This document shows positions 28,357 to 37,769 of a stretch of DNA of 62,061 bases, piece by piece (the stretch's first letter is position 1; the number at the start of each line of letters is the position of its first letter). The stretch is taken from positions 1-62,061 of the forward strand of contig JADCDI010000007.1 of assembly GCA_020251025.1 (NCBI GenBank). Reading direction: 5' to 3'. Origin of the DNA: Rhodobacter sp. (GTDB lineage: Bacteria; Pseudomonadota; Alphaproteobacteria; Rhodobacterales; Rhodobacteraceae). Both the position numbers and the translations under genes were made by a program. Under the pieces are notes generated by a model that was not told the DNA's origin, ran no database searches, and saw only the letters and a list, made by a program, of their open reading frames with translations.

Positions 28357-28560
28357 CGCGGGCACCATCAGCGCCCGCGTTCCCCGCCCATCCATGACAG
28401 GCTGTTGAGGCAGCATTGCGACCGCGTGTCGGGCGGGAAAATCCTGCCGATCCGTGAAAGGGGTTTGCCGTTCCGGGCGGACCCCGAAACGCAGCGCGTT
28501 CCCCCGCCCGATCAGGGGCCACGGGCCCGTAAAGACCCGTCATGCCCATGCCATGCAGCC

Positions 28561-28640
28561 CAGCGCCCCGCCCGGCGGGTGAAAAGCGCCCGGCGGGGGC
28601 GGGGCGGGTGCCGGCCGGTGGCTTTGGCCCCCGGCGGGCG
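28561..28640 (-). repeat. Diverged inverted copy of the 240-bp repeat, within a 465-base gap
   Basis: Read on the minus strand, this block follows the unit seen at 1-480 over about 75 bases: CGCCGGGGGCCAAAGCC, then CCCGCCCCGCCC, then GGGCGCTT and CACCCGCCGGG, ending GGGGCGCTG. Similarity stops abruptly at both sides. It lies in the gap 28357-28821 between the nuclease gene and the ParA gene. I see no convincing gene in the rest of that gap; the frame that continues into parA is low-complexity. Confidence 0.7.
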
Positions 28641-28821
28641 TGCGTCCACGCGCAGCGCGCGACCGCACGGGGCACGGCCCGGCAGCGGTCACCTGCCACC
28701 CCTGCGCGCGGATGTCCCGGATCACCCCTGCACCCCCGCCCGCAGATTTTCCCGCTGTCGCCAAAATCCGTGCAATTGCGGGCGATCACCGCTATGCTGC
28801 GCCGCAGAAAAGGGGGTGCGC

Positions 28822-29484
28822 ATGGGAAAAGTCATCACGATCGCGCAGCAGAAGGGCGGGTCCGGCAAGACGACGCTGGCGGTGAACCTGGCTGTCGCCT
28901 TTGCCCGCATGGGCCATTCCGTGGCCCTGCTGGATACCGATCCGCAGGGCAGTCTGGGCCGCTGGTTTCTGGCGCGGCGCGCGCGCCTGGCCGTGCCGGG
29001 GATGGAGATGTCAACGGCAAGCGCCTGGGGCGTGACCTATGAATGCGAAAAGCTGCGCAAGACGACGGATATCGTGATTGTCGATACCCCGCCAAAGGTT
29101 GATGCCGATCTTCGGCCTGCCCTGCGCGAGGCGGACCTGATCCTGATCCCGGTGGCGGCAAGCCACATCGATCTTTGGGCGGTCGAAGGGGTGATTGACC
29201 TCGCCGCGCGCGAGCACAGGCGCACCACCATCGTGCTGAACCGGACAAAGGCGGGCACGCGGCTGGCCGAAGAGGTGGCGCAGGCGGCGGCAGGGCTGGA
29301 TGCCGGACTGGCCAGGACGCGCCTTGGCCACCGCGTGGCCTTTGCCGAAACCATGGGAACCGGGCTGGGTGTGCAGGAAGCGGGCAGATCCGCCGCCGGC
29401 AGCGAAGTGCAGGCGCTGGCCGACGAGGTTCTGGCGCTGCTTCAGGCCGATGGACCTTTGACGATCAGTACCCAGAAGGCGTAA
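28822..29484 (+). CDS. ParA family ATPase (orphan)
   Basis: 220 residues. The deviant Walker A QQKGGSGKTTLAVNLA, the LLDTDPQGSLGRWF segment and the VIVDTPPK Walker B place it among ParA/MinD-type ATPases that position DNA or protein cargo. No parB-like gene is adjacent. It is shorter than chromosomal ParA and lacks an N-terminal HTH. The ATG at 28822 has an AAAAGGGGG ribosome-binding site. Its end overlaps the convergent small membrane gene by 43 bases. Confidence 0.88.
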   Translation: MGKVITIAQQKGGSGKTTLAVNLAVAFARMGHSVALLDTDPQGSLGRWFLARRARLAVPGMEMSTASAWGVTYECEKLRKTTDIVIVDTPPKVDADLRPALREADLILIPVAASHIDLWAVEGVIDLAAREHRRTTIVLNRTKAGTRLAEEVAQAAAGLDAGLARTRLGHRVAFAETMGTGLGVQEAGRSAAGSEVQALADEVLALLQADGPLTISTQKA

Positions 29485-29645
29485 ATCCCGACGGCGCCGA
29501 ACAGCAGCGCCCACAGGGCATTGCCCGTGACAATCTCGACAATCGCCCAGGCCAGCGGAAGAACGGCCGTCAGCCAGCGCCGCCAGACCGGCTTGAAGAA
29601 CGGATGGTCAGGGTCAAGGAATTTTGAGGCCAATTTTCTGTTCAC
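29442..29645 (-). CDS. Small membrane protein, unknown
   Basis: 67 residues. The N-terminus VNRKLASKFLDPDHPFFKP is followed by two hydrophobic helices (WLTAVLPLAWAIVEIVTG and ALWALLFGAVGIYAFWVLIV). The pattern resembles small membrane proteins of related bacteria whose function is not known. I take the GTG at 29645 because it starts at the conserved part; an ATG at 29699 would add 18 residues. The gene overlaps the 3' end of parA on the other strand. Confidence 0.6.
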   Translation of the reverse strand: MNRKLASKFLDPDHPFFKPVWRRWLTAVLPLAWAIVEIVTGNALWALLFGAVGIYAFWVLIVKGPSA

Positions 29646-29853
29646 GCGGGTCAGGGCGGACGGGGCCGCAGGGTTTGCGCCCGCGAAACGGGCGTGCAAA
29701 AGGCAAGATAGGGCTGTTGCGCCACCGTTTCCACCCCGCCCGCATGATGCCGCCGGATGGGGTGGACCGGGCCCGCCCGCACCCGGGGTTGCCGTTGCGG
29801 TTCACCGGGTTCGGCTGTACGGTTTGATCGTGAGGGCAGAAAAGGGGCTTTGG

Positions 29854-30108
29854 ATGGTGATCGGCAGTTTTCTGGCAACGGTGATTGTGGGTGCAATCGC
29901 GGGCTGGCTGGCGGGGCGCATTGTTGAAGGCTATGGTTTTGGCCTGGTGGGCAATATCGTGGTCGGCGTCGTCGGGGCCTTCATCGCCGCACTGATCCTG
30001 CCGCGCCTTGGGTTCAGCCTGGGCACGGGGCTGTTTACCGCCATCGTGAATTCCACGCTGGGCGCTGTCATCCTGCTGGTGCTGATCCGGCTTGTGAAGC
30101 GGGCCTGA
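29854..30108 (+). CDS. GlsB/YeaQ/YmgE family stress-response membrane protein
   Basis: 84 residues, almost all hydrophobic, with three membrane segments and the family glycine pattern AGWLAGRIVEGYGFGLVGNI, then VVGVVGAFIAALIL. These transglycosylase-associated-type proteins are stress-induced inner-membrane proteins without a known enzymatic role. Start ATG 29854 has an AAAGGGG ribosome-binding site. Confidence 0.88.
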   Translation: MVIGSFLATVIVGAIAGWLAGRIVEGYGFGLVGNIVVGVVGAFIAALILPRLGFSLGTGLFTAIVNSTLGAVILLVLIRLVKRA

Positions 30109-30248
30109 CGGGGGGGTGCAGGGCGGCCTGCAGGGTGGTTGAGTGTACGCACTGTTAACCGCCGCGCGGCACAGCGGTGCGAGCAAGCTTGGATTAAGTC
30201 TCACAGTCTTTCGATTGTATGTTGTCTGCTATTGATCATGGTGTTATG

Positions 30249-30281
30249 CGAAGGGCAGGAGGATTATCCTTCTGCCCTTCG
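30249..30281. terminator. Strong near-perfect hairpin, possible bidirectional terminator
   Basis: CGAAGGGCAG/CTGCCCTTCG forms a perfect 10-bp outer stem, continued by AGGAT/ATCCT inside with one G-T pair, giving some 15-16 paired bases. It sits 140 bases after the GlsB-type gene and 84 bases beyond the end of the minus-strand gene at 30365, so it could end either transcript. No long T run follows. Confidence 0.55.
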
Positions 30282-30364
30282 TCCGTTTACCCCGCTCACT
30301 CGGGGCTGCGACATACAGCATAGGCAAAGTCCAGCAAATATCCTGTATGCCGGAAGGGAGGACT

Positions 30365-30835
30365 TCAGTCGAAAACTGATAGGTCCTCACCGCCACCGGA
30401 AGCGCCAACTTCCGGGGCAGTGTTTGTCGGGTCGCCTTCGGGCGACCCGGTTCTTGATTGCAGTGCAGCTTGCCACTTGCCGTCAATTTGCACGACCCGA
30501 CCCTGTGCTTTGGTGCGCGACAGAGTCGAGCTTAGGGTCGTCTGCTGAAGGTCAGGACGCCACTCGCGTTGCATTGTTGAAAGCAAAGTGATTGTGTCCA
30601 TTGGGCCAATCCTACCGAGCAAGTCAACAGCAGCGTCCGCAACGGTCATATCCTTAGTGGTGGAGGTTCGGTCGTACCCATCCTCTGGCCCCTTCTCATC
30701 TGACAACCCACCCAAACGCGCGAGCACACGTTCGGCGACCCGCAACTCATCAAGTTCCTTTGACGCGGAAGCAATCAATGCCTCAAGTTCCGCTGTGCGC
30801 GATTTGATGCGCTGCGCGTACCCAATCTTTGACAT
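30365..30835 (-). CDS. Hypothetical protein, coiled coil plus possible winged helix
   Basis: 156 residues, not recognised. An N-terminal helix (RIKSRTAELEALIASASKEL) looks coiled-coil. The middle (ADAAVDLLGRIGPMDTITLL, then QQTTLSSTLSRTKAQGRVVQ) reads like a winged helix of a DNA-binding protein. The C-terminus is polar and probably disordered. The ATG at 30835 has an excellent GAAGAGG ribosome-binding site. Base composition is clearly lower in GC than its neighbours, suggesting acquisition. The 3' end of the gene contains two hairpins (30396-30415; 30428-30449 with a TTCG loop). Confidence 0.7.
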   Translation of the reverse strand: MSKIGYAQRIKSRTAELEALIASASKELDELRVAERVLARLGGLSDEKGPEDGYDRTSTTKDMTVADAAVDLLGRIGPMDTITLLSTMQREWRPDLQQTTLSSTLSRTKAQGRVVQIDGKWQAALQSRTGSPEGDPTNTAPEVGASGGGEDLSVFD

Positions 30836-30953
30836 AGCAACCTCTTCAGCCCACGGGCTGCGGGCATGCCGAATCAATTAAACCGACTCACCGCGGCGCG
30901 CAAGAGCAAAGTTGATAGCGTTTGGTGTTTTTGCTGAATTCGCGCAAGTGCGG

Positions 30954-33140
30954 CTACCGCCGTCCCCCCCGTGACCGCTTCCCGCCCCGCATCCCGCCGC
31001 GCCCGCCGGTTGATCGCCCGGCCCGGGCTGAGGAGGCTTCAACCGCCTCTTCCACCGCAGACTGGCGCGCCATCGGGTCATCCGATACCGCCAGTTCCAC
31101 CGCCTCCAGCCGCCGCACCTCGTCGCGCAAACGCGCGGCCTCTTCAAACTCCAGGTTTTCGGCGGCCTTGCGCATGGCCTGGCGCATCGCTTCCAGATGG
31201 GCGGCCAGGTTGGGGCCGACCATCGGGGTGTCAACCCTTGCAGTGACGCGGGCCATGTCTGTATCGGCCTGAAACAGCCCGGCCATGACATCGGCGATGT
31301 TCTTGCGGATGGTTTGCGGTGTGATGCCGTGTTCCAGGTTATAGGCCATCTGCTTTTCGCGCCGCCGGTCGGTTTCGCGGATCGCGCGTTCCATGCTGCC
31401 GGTCATCCGGTCGGCATACAGGATCACCCGCCCCTCGACATTGCGCGCCGCGCGCCCGATGGTCTGGATCAGCGAGGTTTCGGACCGCAAGAACCCCTCT
31501 TTATCCGCATCCAGAATCGCGACCAGCCCGCATTCGGGAATGTCCAGCCCTTCGCGCAGCAGGTTGATCCCGACCAGCACGTCAAAGGCCCCCAGACGCA
31601 GGTCGCGCAGGATCTCGATCCGCTCCATCGTGTCGATATCCGAATGCATGTAGCGCACCCGGATGCCCTGTTCATGCATGTATTCGGTCAGGTCTTCGGC
31701 CATGCGCTTGGTCAGGGTGGTGACCAGCGTGCGCAGGCCCGCCGCCGCCACCTTGCGCACCTCGTCCAGCAGGTCGTCAACCTGCATGTCCACGGGGCGG
31801 ATCTCGACCTGCGGATCGACAAGGCCGGTCGGGCGGATCACCTGTTCGGTGAACACCCCGCCCGTCTGCTCCAGCTCCCACGCCGCCGGGGTGGCGGAAA
31901 CAAAGACCGACTGCGGGCGCATCGCATCCCATTCCCCGAACTTCAGCGGGCGGTTGTCCATGCAGGACGGCAGGCGGAAGCCGTGTTCGGCCAGGGTGAA
32001 CTTGCGCCGGTAGTCGCCCTTGTACATGCCGCCGATCTGCGGGACCGAGACATGGGATTCATCGGCAAACACAATGGCATTGTCCGGGATGAACTCGAAC
32101 AGGGTCGGCGGCGGCTCTCCGGGGGCACGGCCGGTCAGGTAGCGCGAATAGTTCTCGATCCCCGCGCAGCTTCCGGTGGCTTCCAGCATCTCAAGGTCAA
32201 AGCCCGTGCGCTGTTCCAGCCGCTGGGCTTCCAGCAGTTTGCCTTCGTTCACCAGTTGATCCAGCCTTGTGCGCAATTCCCGCTTTATCCCCTGAATCGC
32301 CTGCTGCAGCGTCGGGCGCGGGGTGACGTAATGGCTGTTGGCATAGATGCGGATCTGCCGGAACGTATCGGTTTTCGCGCCCGTCAGCGGATCGAATTCG
32401 ATGATCGCTTCCAGATCATCGCCAAAGAAGGAAAAGCGCCATGCCCGGTCTTCAAGGTGGGCAGGCCACACTTCCAGACTGTCGCCGCGCACGCGGAAGC
32501 TGCCGCGCTGAAACGCCTGATCGTTGCGCCGGTACTGCTGGGCCACCAGTTCCGCCATGATCTTGCGGATGTCATGGCTTTGGCCCACCAGCAGATCCTG
32601 TGTCATCGCCGAATAGGTTTCCACCGACCCGATGCCATAGATGCACGAGACCGAGGCGACGATGATCACATCATCGCGTTCCAGCAGCGCCCTTGTGGCC
32701 GAATGGCGCATCCGGTCGATCTGTTCGTTGATCTGGGATTCCTTCTCGATATAGGTGTCGGTCCGGGCGACATAGGCCTCGGGCTGGTAGTAGTCGTAAT
32801 AGGAAACAAAGTATTCGACGGCATTGTCGGGAAAGAAGCCCTTGAATTCGCCGTAAAGCTGCGCGGCAAGCGTCTTGTTGGGGGCAAGGATGATGGCCGG
32901 GCGCTGCGTTTCCTCGATCACCCTGGCCATGGTAAAGGTCTTGCCGGTGCCGGTCGCGCCCAGCAGCACCTGATTGCGTTCCCCGGCAAGCACGCCTGCG
33001 GCCAGTTCCCGGATGGCGTTGGGCTGGTCGCCCGCCGGCCGGAAGTCTGTGGCAAGGGCAAAGCGGCGGCCACCCTCCAGCTTCGGCCGGGTCAGCACCT
33101 CGGGTCGGGGGGCGGGTGCATTGGCGTTGTTGTGCGGCAT
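30954..33140 (-). CDS. uvrB: Excinuclease ABC subunit UvrB
   Basis: 728 residues. UvrB is the DNA-damage-verifying helicase-like subunit of nucleotide excision repair, acting with UvrA and UvrC. Walker [15 protein letters not shown], the beta-hairpin segment [17 protein letters not shown]-type [12 protein letters not shown] and the helicase motif QTIGRAARN are present. The C-terminal UVR motif ([19 protein letters not shown]) binds UvrC and UvrA. A basic Gly/Arg-rich tail ends the protein. Start ATG 33140 matches the family; the frame extends further upstream as a shadow. Confidence 0.95.
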   Translation of the reverse strand: MPHNNANAPAPRPEVLTRPKLEGGRRFALATDFRPAGDQPNAIRELAAGVLAGERNQVLLGATGTGKTFTMARVIEETQRPAIILAPNKTLAAQLYGEFKGFFPDNAVEYFVSYYDYYQPEAYVARTDTYIEKESQINEQIDRMRHSATRALLERDDVIIVASVSCIYGIGSVETYSAMTQDLLVGQSHDIRKIMAELVAQQYRRNDQAFQRGSFRVRGDSLEVWPAHLEDRAWRFSFFGDDLEAIIEFDPLTGAKTDTFRQIRIYANSHYVTPRPTLQQAIQGIKRELRTRLDQLVNEGKLLEAQRLEQRTGFDLEMLEATGSCAGIENYSRYLTGRAPGEPPPTLFEFIPDNAIVFADESHVSVPQIGGMYKGDYRRKFTLAEHGFRLPSCMDNRPLKFGEWDAMRPQSVFVSATPAAWELEQTGGVFTEQVIRPTGLVDPQVEIRPVDMQVDDLLDEVRKVAAAGLRTLVTTLTKRMAEDLTEYMHEQGIRVRYMHSDIDTMERIEILRDLRLGAFDVLVGINLLREGLDIPECGLVAILDADKEGFLRSETSLIQTIGRAARNVEGRVILYADRMTGSMERAIRETDRRREKQMAYNLEHGITPQTIRKNIADVMAGLFQADTDMARVTARVDTPMVGPNLAAHLEAMRQAMRKAAENLEFEEAARLRDEVRRLEAVELAVSDDPMARQSAVEEAVEASSARAGRSTGGRGGMRGGKRSRGGRR

Positions 33141-33280
33141 CGGCCACGGCCTTCTGGCGGAGTCGGGGGAAGGGCAGAGTTGATCCGTTTTCCTGCGATG
33201 GCAAGCGCCGAACCGCCGCATCTGGCGAAACCGTTGCCGATCCGGCGGCAAGCGGCTAAGGCAGCGGCCAGAGGTGCACT

Positions 33281-34138
33281 ATGGCGCAAAAGATCGATAC
33301 GCGGGCCGTGGGCCTGGATGTGGGGCTGGCGTTCATCCGCTGGCTGACAGGGGCCGGGAACCTGCATTACGGGCTTTGGACGGGGCTCGAGGTGACCGCA
33401 GGCAACCTGCGCGCGGCGCAAGAGGCCTATACCGCCAGGCTTTTTGGGTACCTGCCGCCGGGCAGGCTGCGCATTCTGGACATCGGCGGCGGTGCCGGCG
33501 AGACGGCGCGAAAGCTTCTGGCGCTTGGGCATGAGGTTGAGATTGTCGTCCCCTCGGCCTTTCTTGCGGCACGCTGCCGGGAAACGGCAACTGGCGCAGT
33601 GGTCCACGAATGCACGTTCGAGGATTTCGCGGGCAAGGGTCCCTTCGACCTGTGCCTTTTTTCCGAAAGCTTCCAGTATATCCCGATGACGGACAGCCTG
33701 CCGAAATGCGCCGCCCTGCTGGCCCCCGGCGGGCAGGTGCTGATCGCGGACTGTTTCCGGACCGAAGCCTACGCCGGCCGGGCCGCACAGGGTCCGCAAC
33801 CCGGTGGCGGCCACCACCTGGCGCATTTTTGCGAGGTTCTTGAACGCTCCGCCTTTGTGGTGGTGGCACAGGAAGACATCACAGACGCCGTCGCCCCGTC
33901 GATTGACCTGGAACAACAACTTTTCAACGTGATCGGTCACGGCGTTACCCGGGTGTCGGACGAAGTCAGGGCCAGAAAACCCGCTGTCCACTGGGCGCTG
34001 GGTCGCCTGACGGGATTCTTGCTGCCCGAAAAGCGGCACCGCAACCTGATGCAGCGCCTGACAGGAACCGATCGCAACGCCGAGGCTTTCAAGCGCCTTA
34101 ACCGATACCTCATGCTGCGGCTGGCGCGGAATGCCTGA
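33281..34138 (+). CDS. Class I SAM-dependent methyltransferase
   Basis: 285 residues. Motif I is ILDIGGGAGETARKLLALG, followed by a class I Rossmann pattern (PFDLCLFSESFQYI, then LLAPGGQVLIADCF). The N-terminal HYGLWTG is reminiscent of methyltransferases acting on small metabolites or lipids. The substrate cannot be assigned. It is divergent from uvrB with a 140-base gap, and a GAGGTG ribosome-binding site precedes the ATG. Confidence 0.8.
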   Translation: MAQKIDTRAVGLDVGLAFIRWLTGAGNLHYGLWTGLEVTAGNLRAAQEAYTARLFGYLPPGRLRILDIGGGAGETARKLLALGHEVEIVVPSAFLAARCRETATGAVVHECTFEDFAGKGPFDLCLFSESFQYIPMTDSLPKCAALLAPGGQVLIADCFRTEAYAGRAAQGPQPGGGHHLAHFCEVLERSAFVVVAQEDITDAVAPSIDLEQQLFNVIGHGVTRVSDEVRARKPAVHWALGRLTGFLLPEKRHRNLMQRLTGTDRNAEAFKRLNRYLMLRLARNA

Positions 34139-34361
34139 CCCTGCCGGGCCTGATGGCGTCTTGCTGCGGAAAACACATCTTTTGATTGCACCCCGTTGAT
34201 CTTTCGGGCAAACTGTTGCCTGCAAGCGGGACGTCCATCTGGCGGCTGGCCCTGCCCACCCACCCATACCCCGGGGCCAGCCGGCAGTATTTGTTGTGTC
34301 ATGTGGCGCTTGCGCTTTGCGCCAAGCTTCGGGATAAAGGGGCAGCCTGCCGGAGGATCCC

Positions 34362-34673
34362 ATGCGCGCCCGCATCTACCAGCCCGCCCGAACCGCAATG
34401 CAATCCGGCATGGCCAGGACAAGGGGCTGGACGCTTGATTTCATGGCCGAGTCCGGGGGCGAGATTGATCCGCTGATGGGCTGGACCTCGACCGGGGATA
34501 CGCAAAGCCAGGTGCGCCTGAGCTTTGACAGCCGCGAGGCTGCGGAAGACTATGCACGCGAACGCGGCATCGATTATGTGGTGACAGACCCCAAGCCGCG
34601 CAAACCGAACATCCGGCCACGCGGCTATGGCGAGAATTTTGCCCCCGACCGCAAGGGTGCCTGGACGCATTGA
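34362..34673 (+). CDS. NDUFS4-like complex I accessory subunit
   Basis: 103 residues. The sequence [15 protein letters not shown], then [23 protein letters not shown] and [20 protein letters not shown] is the ETC complex I subunit conserved region, homologous to mitochondrial NDUFS4. In alphaproteobacteria it is an accessory subunit of NADH:quinone oxidoreductase and is usually encoded away from the nuo operon, as here. Its stop overlaps the next start (TGATG). Confidence 0.9.
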   Translation: MRARIYQPARTAMQSGMARTRGWTLDFMAESGGEIDPLMGWTSTGDTQSQVRLSFDSREAAEDYARERGIDYVVTDPKPRKPNIRPRGYGENFAPDRKGAWTH

Positions 34674-35131
34674 TGATCCGCATTTCGGCAGAAAGCCCGC
34701 TTGGGGCCGACCTTGGCCTGCTGATGCAGCGCCACACCGCCGAGATGCATGCCGATACCCCACCCGAAAGCATCCACATGATGGATGCCGCACAGCTGGC
34801 ACAACCGGGCATCGCGTTCTTTGTGATGCGCGACACCGGCGTGCCGGTGGCGATTGGGGCCTTCAAGCGCCTTGACGGGGATCATGCCGAACTCAAGTCG
34901 ATGCATGTTCTGGCCGAAGTGCGGGGACGGGGGCTGTCGCGCCTGATGCTGGCCCACCTGATCGCCGGGGCGAAGGCCGCCGGGTTTGTCCGCCTGAGCC
35001 TGGAGACGGGATCGCAAGAGATGTTCCGGCCCGCACGCAGGCTGTATGAAAAATCCGGTTTCACCGAATGCCCGCCGTTTGAGGACTATGTCGACGACCC
35101 CAATTCGGTGTTCATGACACGTCTGATCTGA
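34673..35131 (+). CDS. GNAT family N-acetyltransferase
   Basis: 152 residues. The acetyl-CoA motif A is visible as LKSMHVLAEVRGRGLSRLML (Q/RxxGxG/A form VRGRGLS), followed by LSLETGSQEMFRPARRLYEK and GFTECPPF near the end. The fold is the PhnO/YjgM-like small GNAT group, substrate unknown. The start ATG shares a base with the upstream stop codon, so the pair is translationally coupled. Confidence 0.85.
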   Translation: MIRISAESPLGADLGLLMQRHTAEMHADTPPESIHMMDAAQLAQPGIAFFVMRDTGVPVAIGAFKRLDGDHAELKSMHVLAEVRGRGLSRLMLAHLIAGAKAAGFVRLSLETGSQEMFRPARRLYEKSGFTECPPFEDYVDDPNSVFMTRLI

Positions 35132-35314
35132 CGGGGCCTTGCGCAGCCGCCCGCCCCCTGCTTTCAGAAATATCAATGGACCTGCGGCCCAAGCGGACAG
35201 GGCGGCCTGTTCCCAAGTCCCGGCTTTGCGGCGAAAGACGAATGAAGCAACAAGACACCGGGCAAAGAGGACGGCGTTGCGAACCGTCGTCCAGACCGCT
35301 ATGACAGAACCCAC

Positions 35315-35391
35315 GGCCCCGTAGCTCAACTGGATAGAGCAAGTGACTTCTAATCACTAGGTTGGGCGTTCGAGTCGTCCCGGGGTCGCCA
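35315..35391 (+). tRNA. tRNA-Arg, anticodon TCT
   Basis: A 77-base cloverleaf with encoded CCA. The acceptor stem is GGCCCCG/CGGGGTC (one G-T pair), the D stem is GCTC/GAGC, the anticodon stem is AGTGA/TCACT around loop CTTCTAA, and the T arm contains TTCGAGT. Anticodon TCT reads AGA/AGG arginine codons, which are rare in this GC-rich genome. About 210 bases without a gene follow before hemC. Confidence 0.95.
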
Positions 35392-35605
35392 CTTCTTCCA
35401 TGTTGTCAGATACTTAATCGCGGGTATGGACAGGTGTCCGACTTGAATGGCCGGACGATCCCGACCCCGTCGGCAGGAAAAAGGGGGCCAGAAGCTGGGC
35501 TAAAGCCTGATCGGGGCAATCGCACGCGGGTCGGGACATCTTTTTCTGCGCTGCGGAGGCGCAAGGCGGGATGATGGCCCTGCAAAGGGTCAAGGTCCCT
35601 TCGGC

Positions 35606-36553
35606 CTACCCCCCGTGGCTGAAAAAGCCCTTTGGCGCGCGGTCCAGCAATTGCTGGGCCAGGGTCTGTCCCAGATCCGCCGCATCCGTGGCCGTGCCGC
35701 GCAGCTCGCCCGCGATGGCCTCGCTGCCGTCGGGGCGCAGGATTTCGCCGCGCAGATGTATCGTCGTACCGTCCAGAACGGCCAGCCCGGCAATCGGCGT
35801 TTCGCAGGATCCGTCAAGGCGGCGCAGAAAGGCGCGCTCTGCCGCCAGCCTGATGCCGGTCGGGCCATGATGGATCGCCGCCAGCAACCCCGCCACCCGG
35901 CTGTCGTCAACCCGCCGCTCCACCCCGATGGCACCCTGCGCCACCGCAGGCAACATCTCTTCCACCTCGATCGGCCCGCGTGCGACATGCGCCATGCCCA
36001 GCCGGATCAACCCCGCCATGGCAAGGAATGTGGCTTCAGCAACCCCGTCTTCCAGCTTGCGCAGCCGCGTCTGCACATTGCCCCGGAACTCCACCAGCCG
36101 CAGGTCGGGCCGCCGCAACGCAAGCTGCGCCCGCCGCCGCAGGCTGGAGGTGCCAACCACGGCCCCCTGCGGAAGGTCCGCCAGCCGTGCAACCCCCGGC
36201 GAAACCAGGGCATCCCGCACGTCTTCGCGGGGCAGACAGCAGTCAAGCACCAGCCCTTCGGGCTGCTCGGTGGGCATGTCTTTCATCGAATGCACCGCGA
36301 TGTCGATGCCGCCCTCCAGCAGTGCCTCTTCGATCTCGCGGGTGAACAGGCCCTTGCCGCCGATCTCTTTCAGCGCCTTGTCCAGGATCTGGTCCCCCGT
36401 GACCTTGATCACGACGATGGCAAAGGCCGCTTCCGGCAGGTCAAACGCCGCCATCAGGCAGCGCCGCACCTCATGCGCCTGCCACAGGGCAAGCGGCGAG
36501 CCGCGGGTTCCGATCTTCAGGGGCCGGGCGGGGCTGGGCAGGGTCTGTGTCAT
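35606..36553 (-). CDS. hemC: Hydroxymethylbilane synthase (porphobilinogen deaminase)
   Basis: 315 residues. HemC joins four porphobilinogens into hydroxymethylbilane in haem and B12 synthesis. It starts MTQTLPSPARPLKIGTRGSP, has AVHSMKDMP and TSSLRRRAQL motifs, and the cofactor-bearing Cys is in LDGSCETPIAGLA. The ATG at 36553 matches the family; the frame extends upstream without similarity. It is divergent from hemE with a 94-base shared regulatory gap. Confidence 0.95.
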   Translation of the reverse strand: MTQTLPSPARPLKIGTRGSPLALWQAHEVRRCLMAAFDLPEAAFAIVVIKVTGDQILDKALKEIGGKGLFTREIEEALLEGGIDIAVHSMKDMPTEQPEGLVLDCCLPREDVRDALVSPGVARLADLPQGAVVGTSSLRRRAQLALRRPDLRLVEFRGNVQTRLRKLEDGVAEATFLAMAGLIRLGMAHVARGPIEVEEMLPAVAQGAIGVERRVDDSRVAGLLAAIHHGPTGIRLAAERAFLRRLDGSCETPIAGLAVLDGTTIHLRGEILRPDGSEAIAGELRGTATDAADLGQTLAQQLLDRAPKGFFSHGG

Positions 36554-36647
36554 GGTCCAAGGCTTAGCGATGTCAACCGGGCCTGACAACTCGGTATTGA
36601 CAAGGCTGCGCTGCCGGTGGACCCATCGCTGAAATCCGGAGACCGAG

Positions 36648-37679
36648 ATGACCGAAAAGACCATCCTGCGCGCGCTCAAGGGCGAAATCCTTCCGGCACC
36701 GCCGATCTGGATGATGCGTCAGGCGGGCCGCTACCTGCCGGAATACCGGGCCACCCGCGCGCAGGCGGGCGATTTCCTGACCTTGTGCTACACGCCTGAT
36801 CTGGCGGCAGAAGTCACGCTGCAGCCGATCCGCCGCTTTGGCTTTGATGCGGCCATCCTGTTTGCGGATATCCTGCTTTTGCCGCAGGCGCTGGGGGCGG
36901 ACCTGTGGTTCACGGCCGGCGAAGGACCGCGTCTTTCGACAATCGCCACCCTGCGGGATGTGGACGGGCTGAAACCCGTCGCGGCCATCCACGAAACCCT
37001 GGCACCGGTCTATGAAACGGTGCGCATTCTGGCGCGCGAACTGCCGGCGGAAACGACGCTGATCGGCTTTGCAGGTGCCCCCTGGACGGTGGCCACCTAT
37101 ATGATCGCCGGGCGCGGCACCCCGGATCAGGCCCCGGCCCATGCCCTTAAGGCGGCAGACAGAACGACGTTTCAGGCCCTGATCGACCGTATCACCGAGG
37201 GGACCATCGAATACCTGTCGATGCAGGTGCAGGCCGGGGCCGAGGTGGTGAAGCTGTTCGACAGCTGGGCGGGATCGCTCAGGGGCCAGGATTTCCAGGA
37301 TTTCGCCGTCGAACCCGCCCGCCGGATCATCGCCGCACTGAAGGCCCGCCACCCGGGCCTGCCGGTGATCGCCTTTCCGCGGGAAGGCGGGGCGGGCTAT
37401 ATCGGTTTTGCCAGGGCAACGGGGGCCGATTGCGTGGCGCTTGACAATTCCGTCACCCCCGAATGGGGGGCGGCAAATGTCCAGACAGACGGCTGCGTGC
37501 AGGGCAACCTTGATCCGGCGCATATGGTCACCGGCGGCGTGGCGCTGGACGGGGCGGTACGCCATGTCGTACGCGCCTTCTCAAAGGGGCCGCATATCTT
37601 CAACCTTGGGCATGGCATCACACCCGATGCCGACCCGGAAAACGTGGCCCGGATGATTGCCGTGGTCCGGGGCGGCTGA
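36648..37679 (+). CDS. hemE: Uroporphyrinogen decarboxylase
   Basis: 343 residues. HemE decarboxylates uroporphyrinogen III to coproporphyrinogen III in the cytoplasm. The substrate-binding signature [16 protein letters not shown] is exact, and [12 protein letters not shown] and [13 protein letters not shown] are also typical. It is divergent from hemC; a TTGACA hexamer at 36597-36602 could be a -35 box but no good -10 is evident. Confidence 0.95.
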   Translation: MTEKTILRALKGEILPAPPIWMMRQAGRYLPEYRATRAQAGDFLTLCYTPDLAAEVTLQPIRRFGFDAAILFADILLLPQALGADLWFTAGEGPRLSTIATLRDVDGLKPVAAIHETLAPVYETVRILARELPAETTLIGFAGAPWTVATYMIAGRGTPDQAPAHALKAADRTTFQALIDRITEGTIEYLSMQVQAGAEVVKLFDSWAGSLRGQDFQDFAVEPARRIIAALKARHPGLPVIAFPREGGAGYIGFARATGADCVALDNSVTPEWGAANVQTDGCVQGNLDPAHMVTGGVALDGAVRHVVRAFSKGPHIFNLGHGITPDADPENVARMIAVVRGG

Positions 37680-37769
37680 CCTGCCCCTCCCGTCCCTGCG
37701 TTGGCGCAGCGATGCCGCGCCCGGCCCGTGCGGCGTTGAAGAGCCGCAGCTTTCGGGCAAAAAAGCCGG

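Noticed and set aside
35392-35605. Searched for an attachment-site repeat or integrase next to tRNA-Arg
   Set aside because: No repeat of the tRNA 3' end and no integrase gene were found in the window; the flanks are ordinary housekeeping genes.
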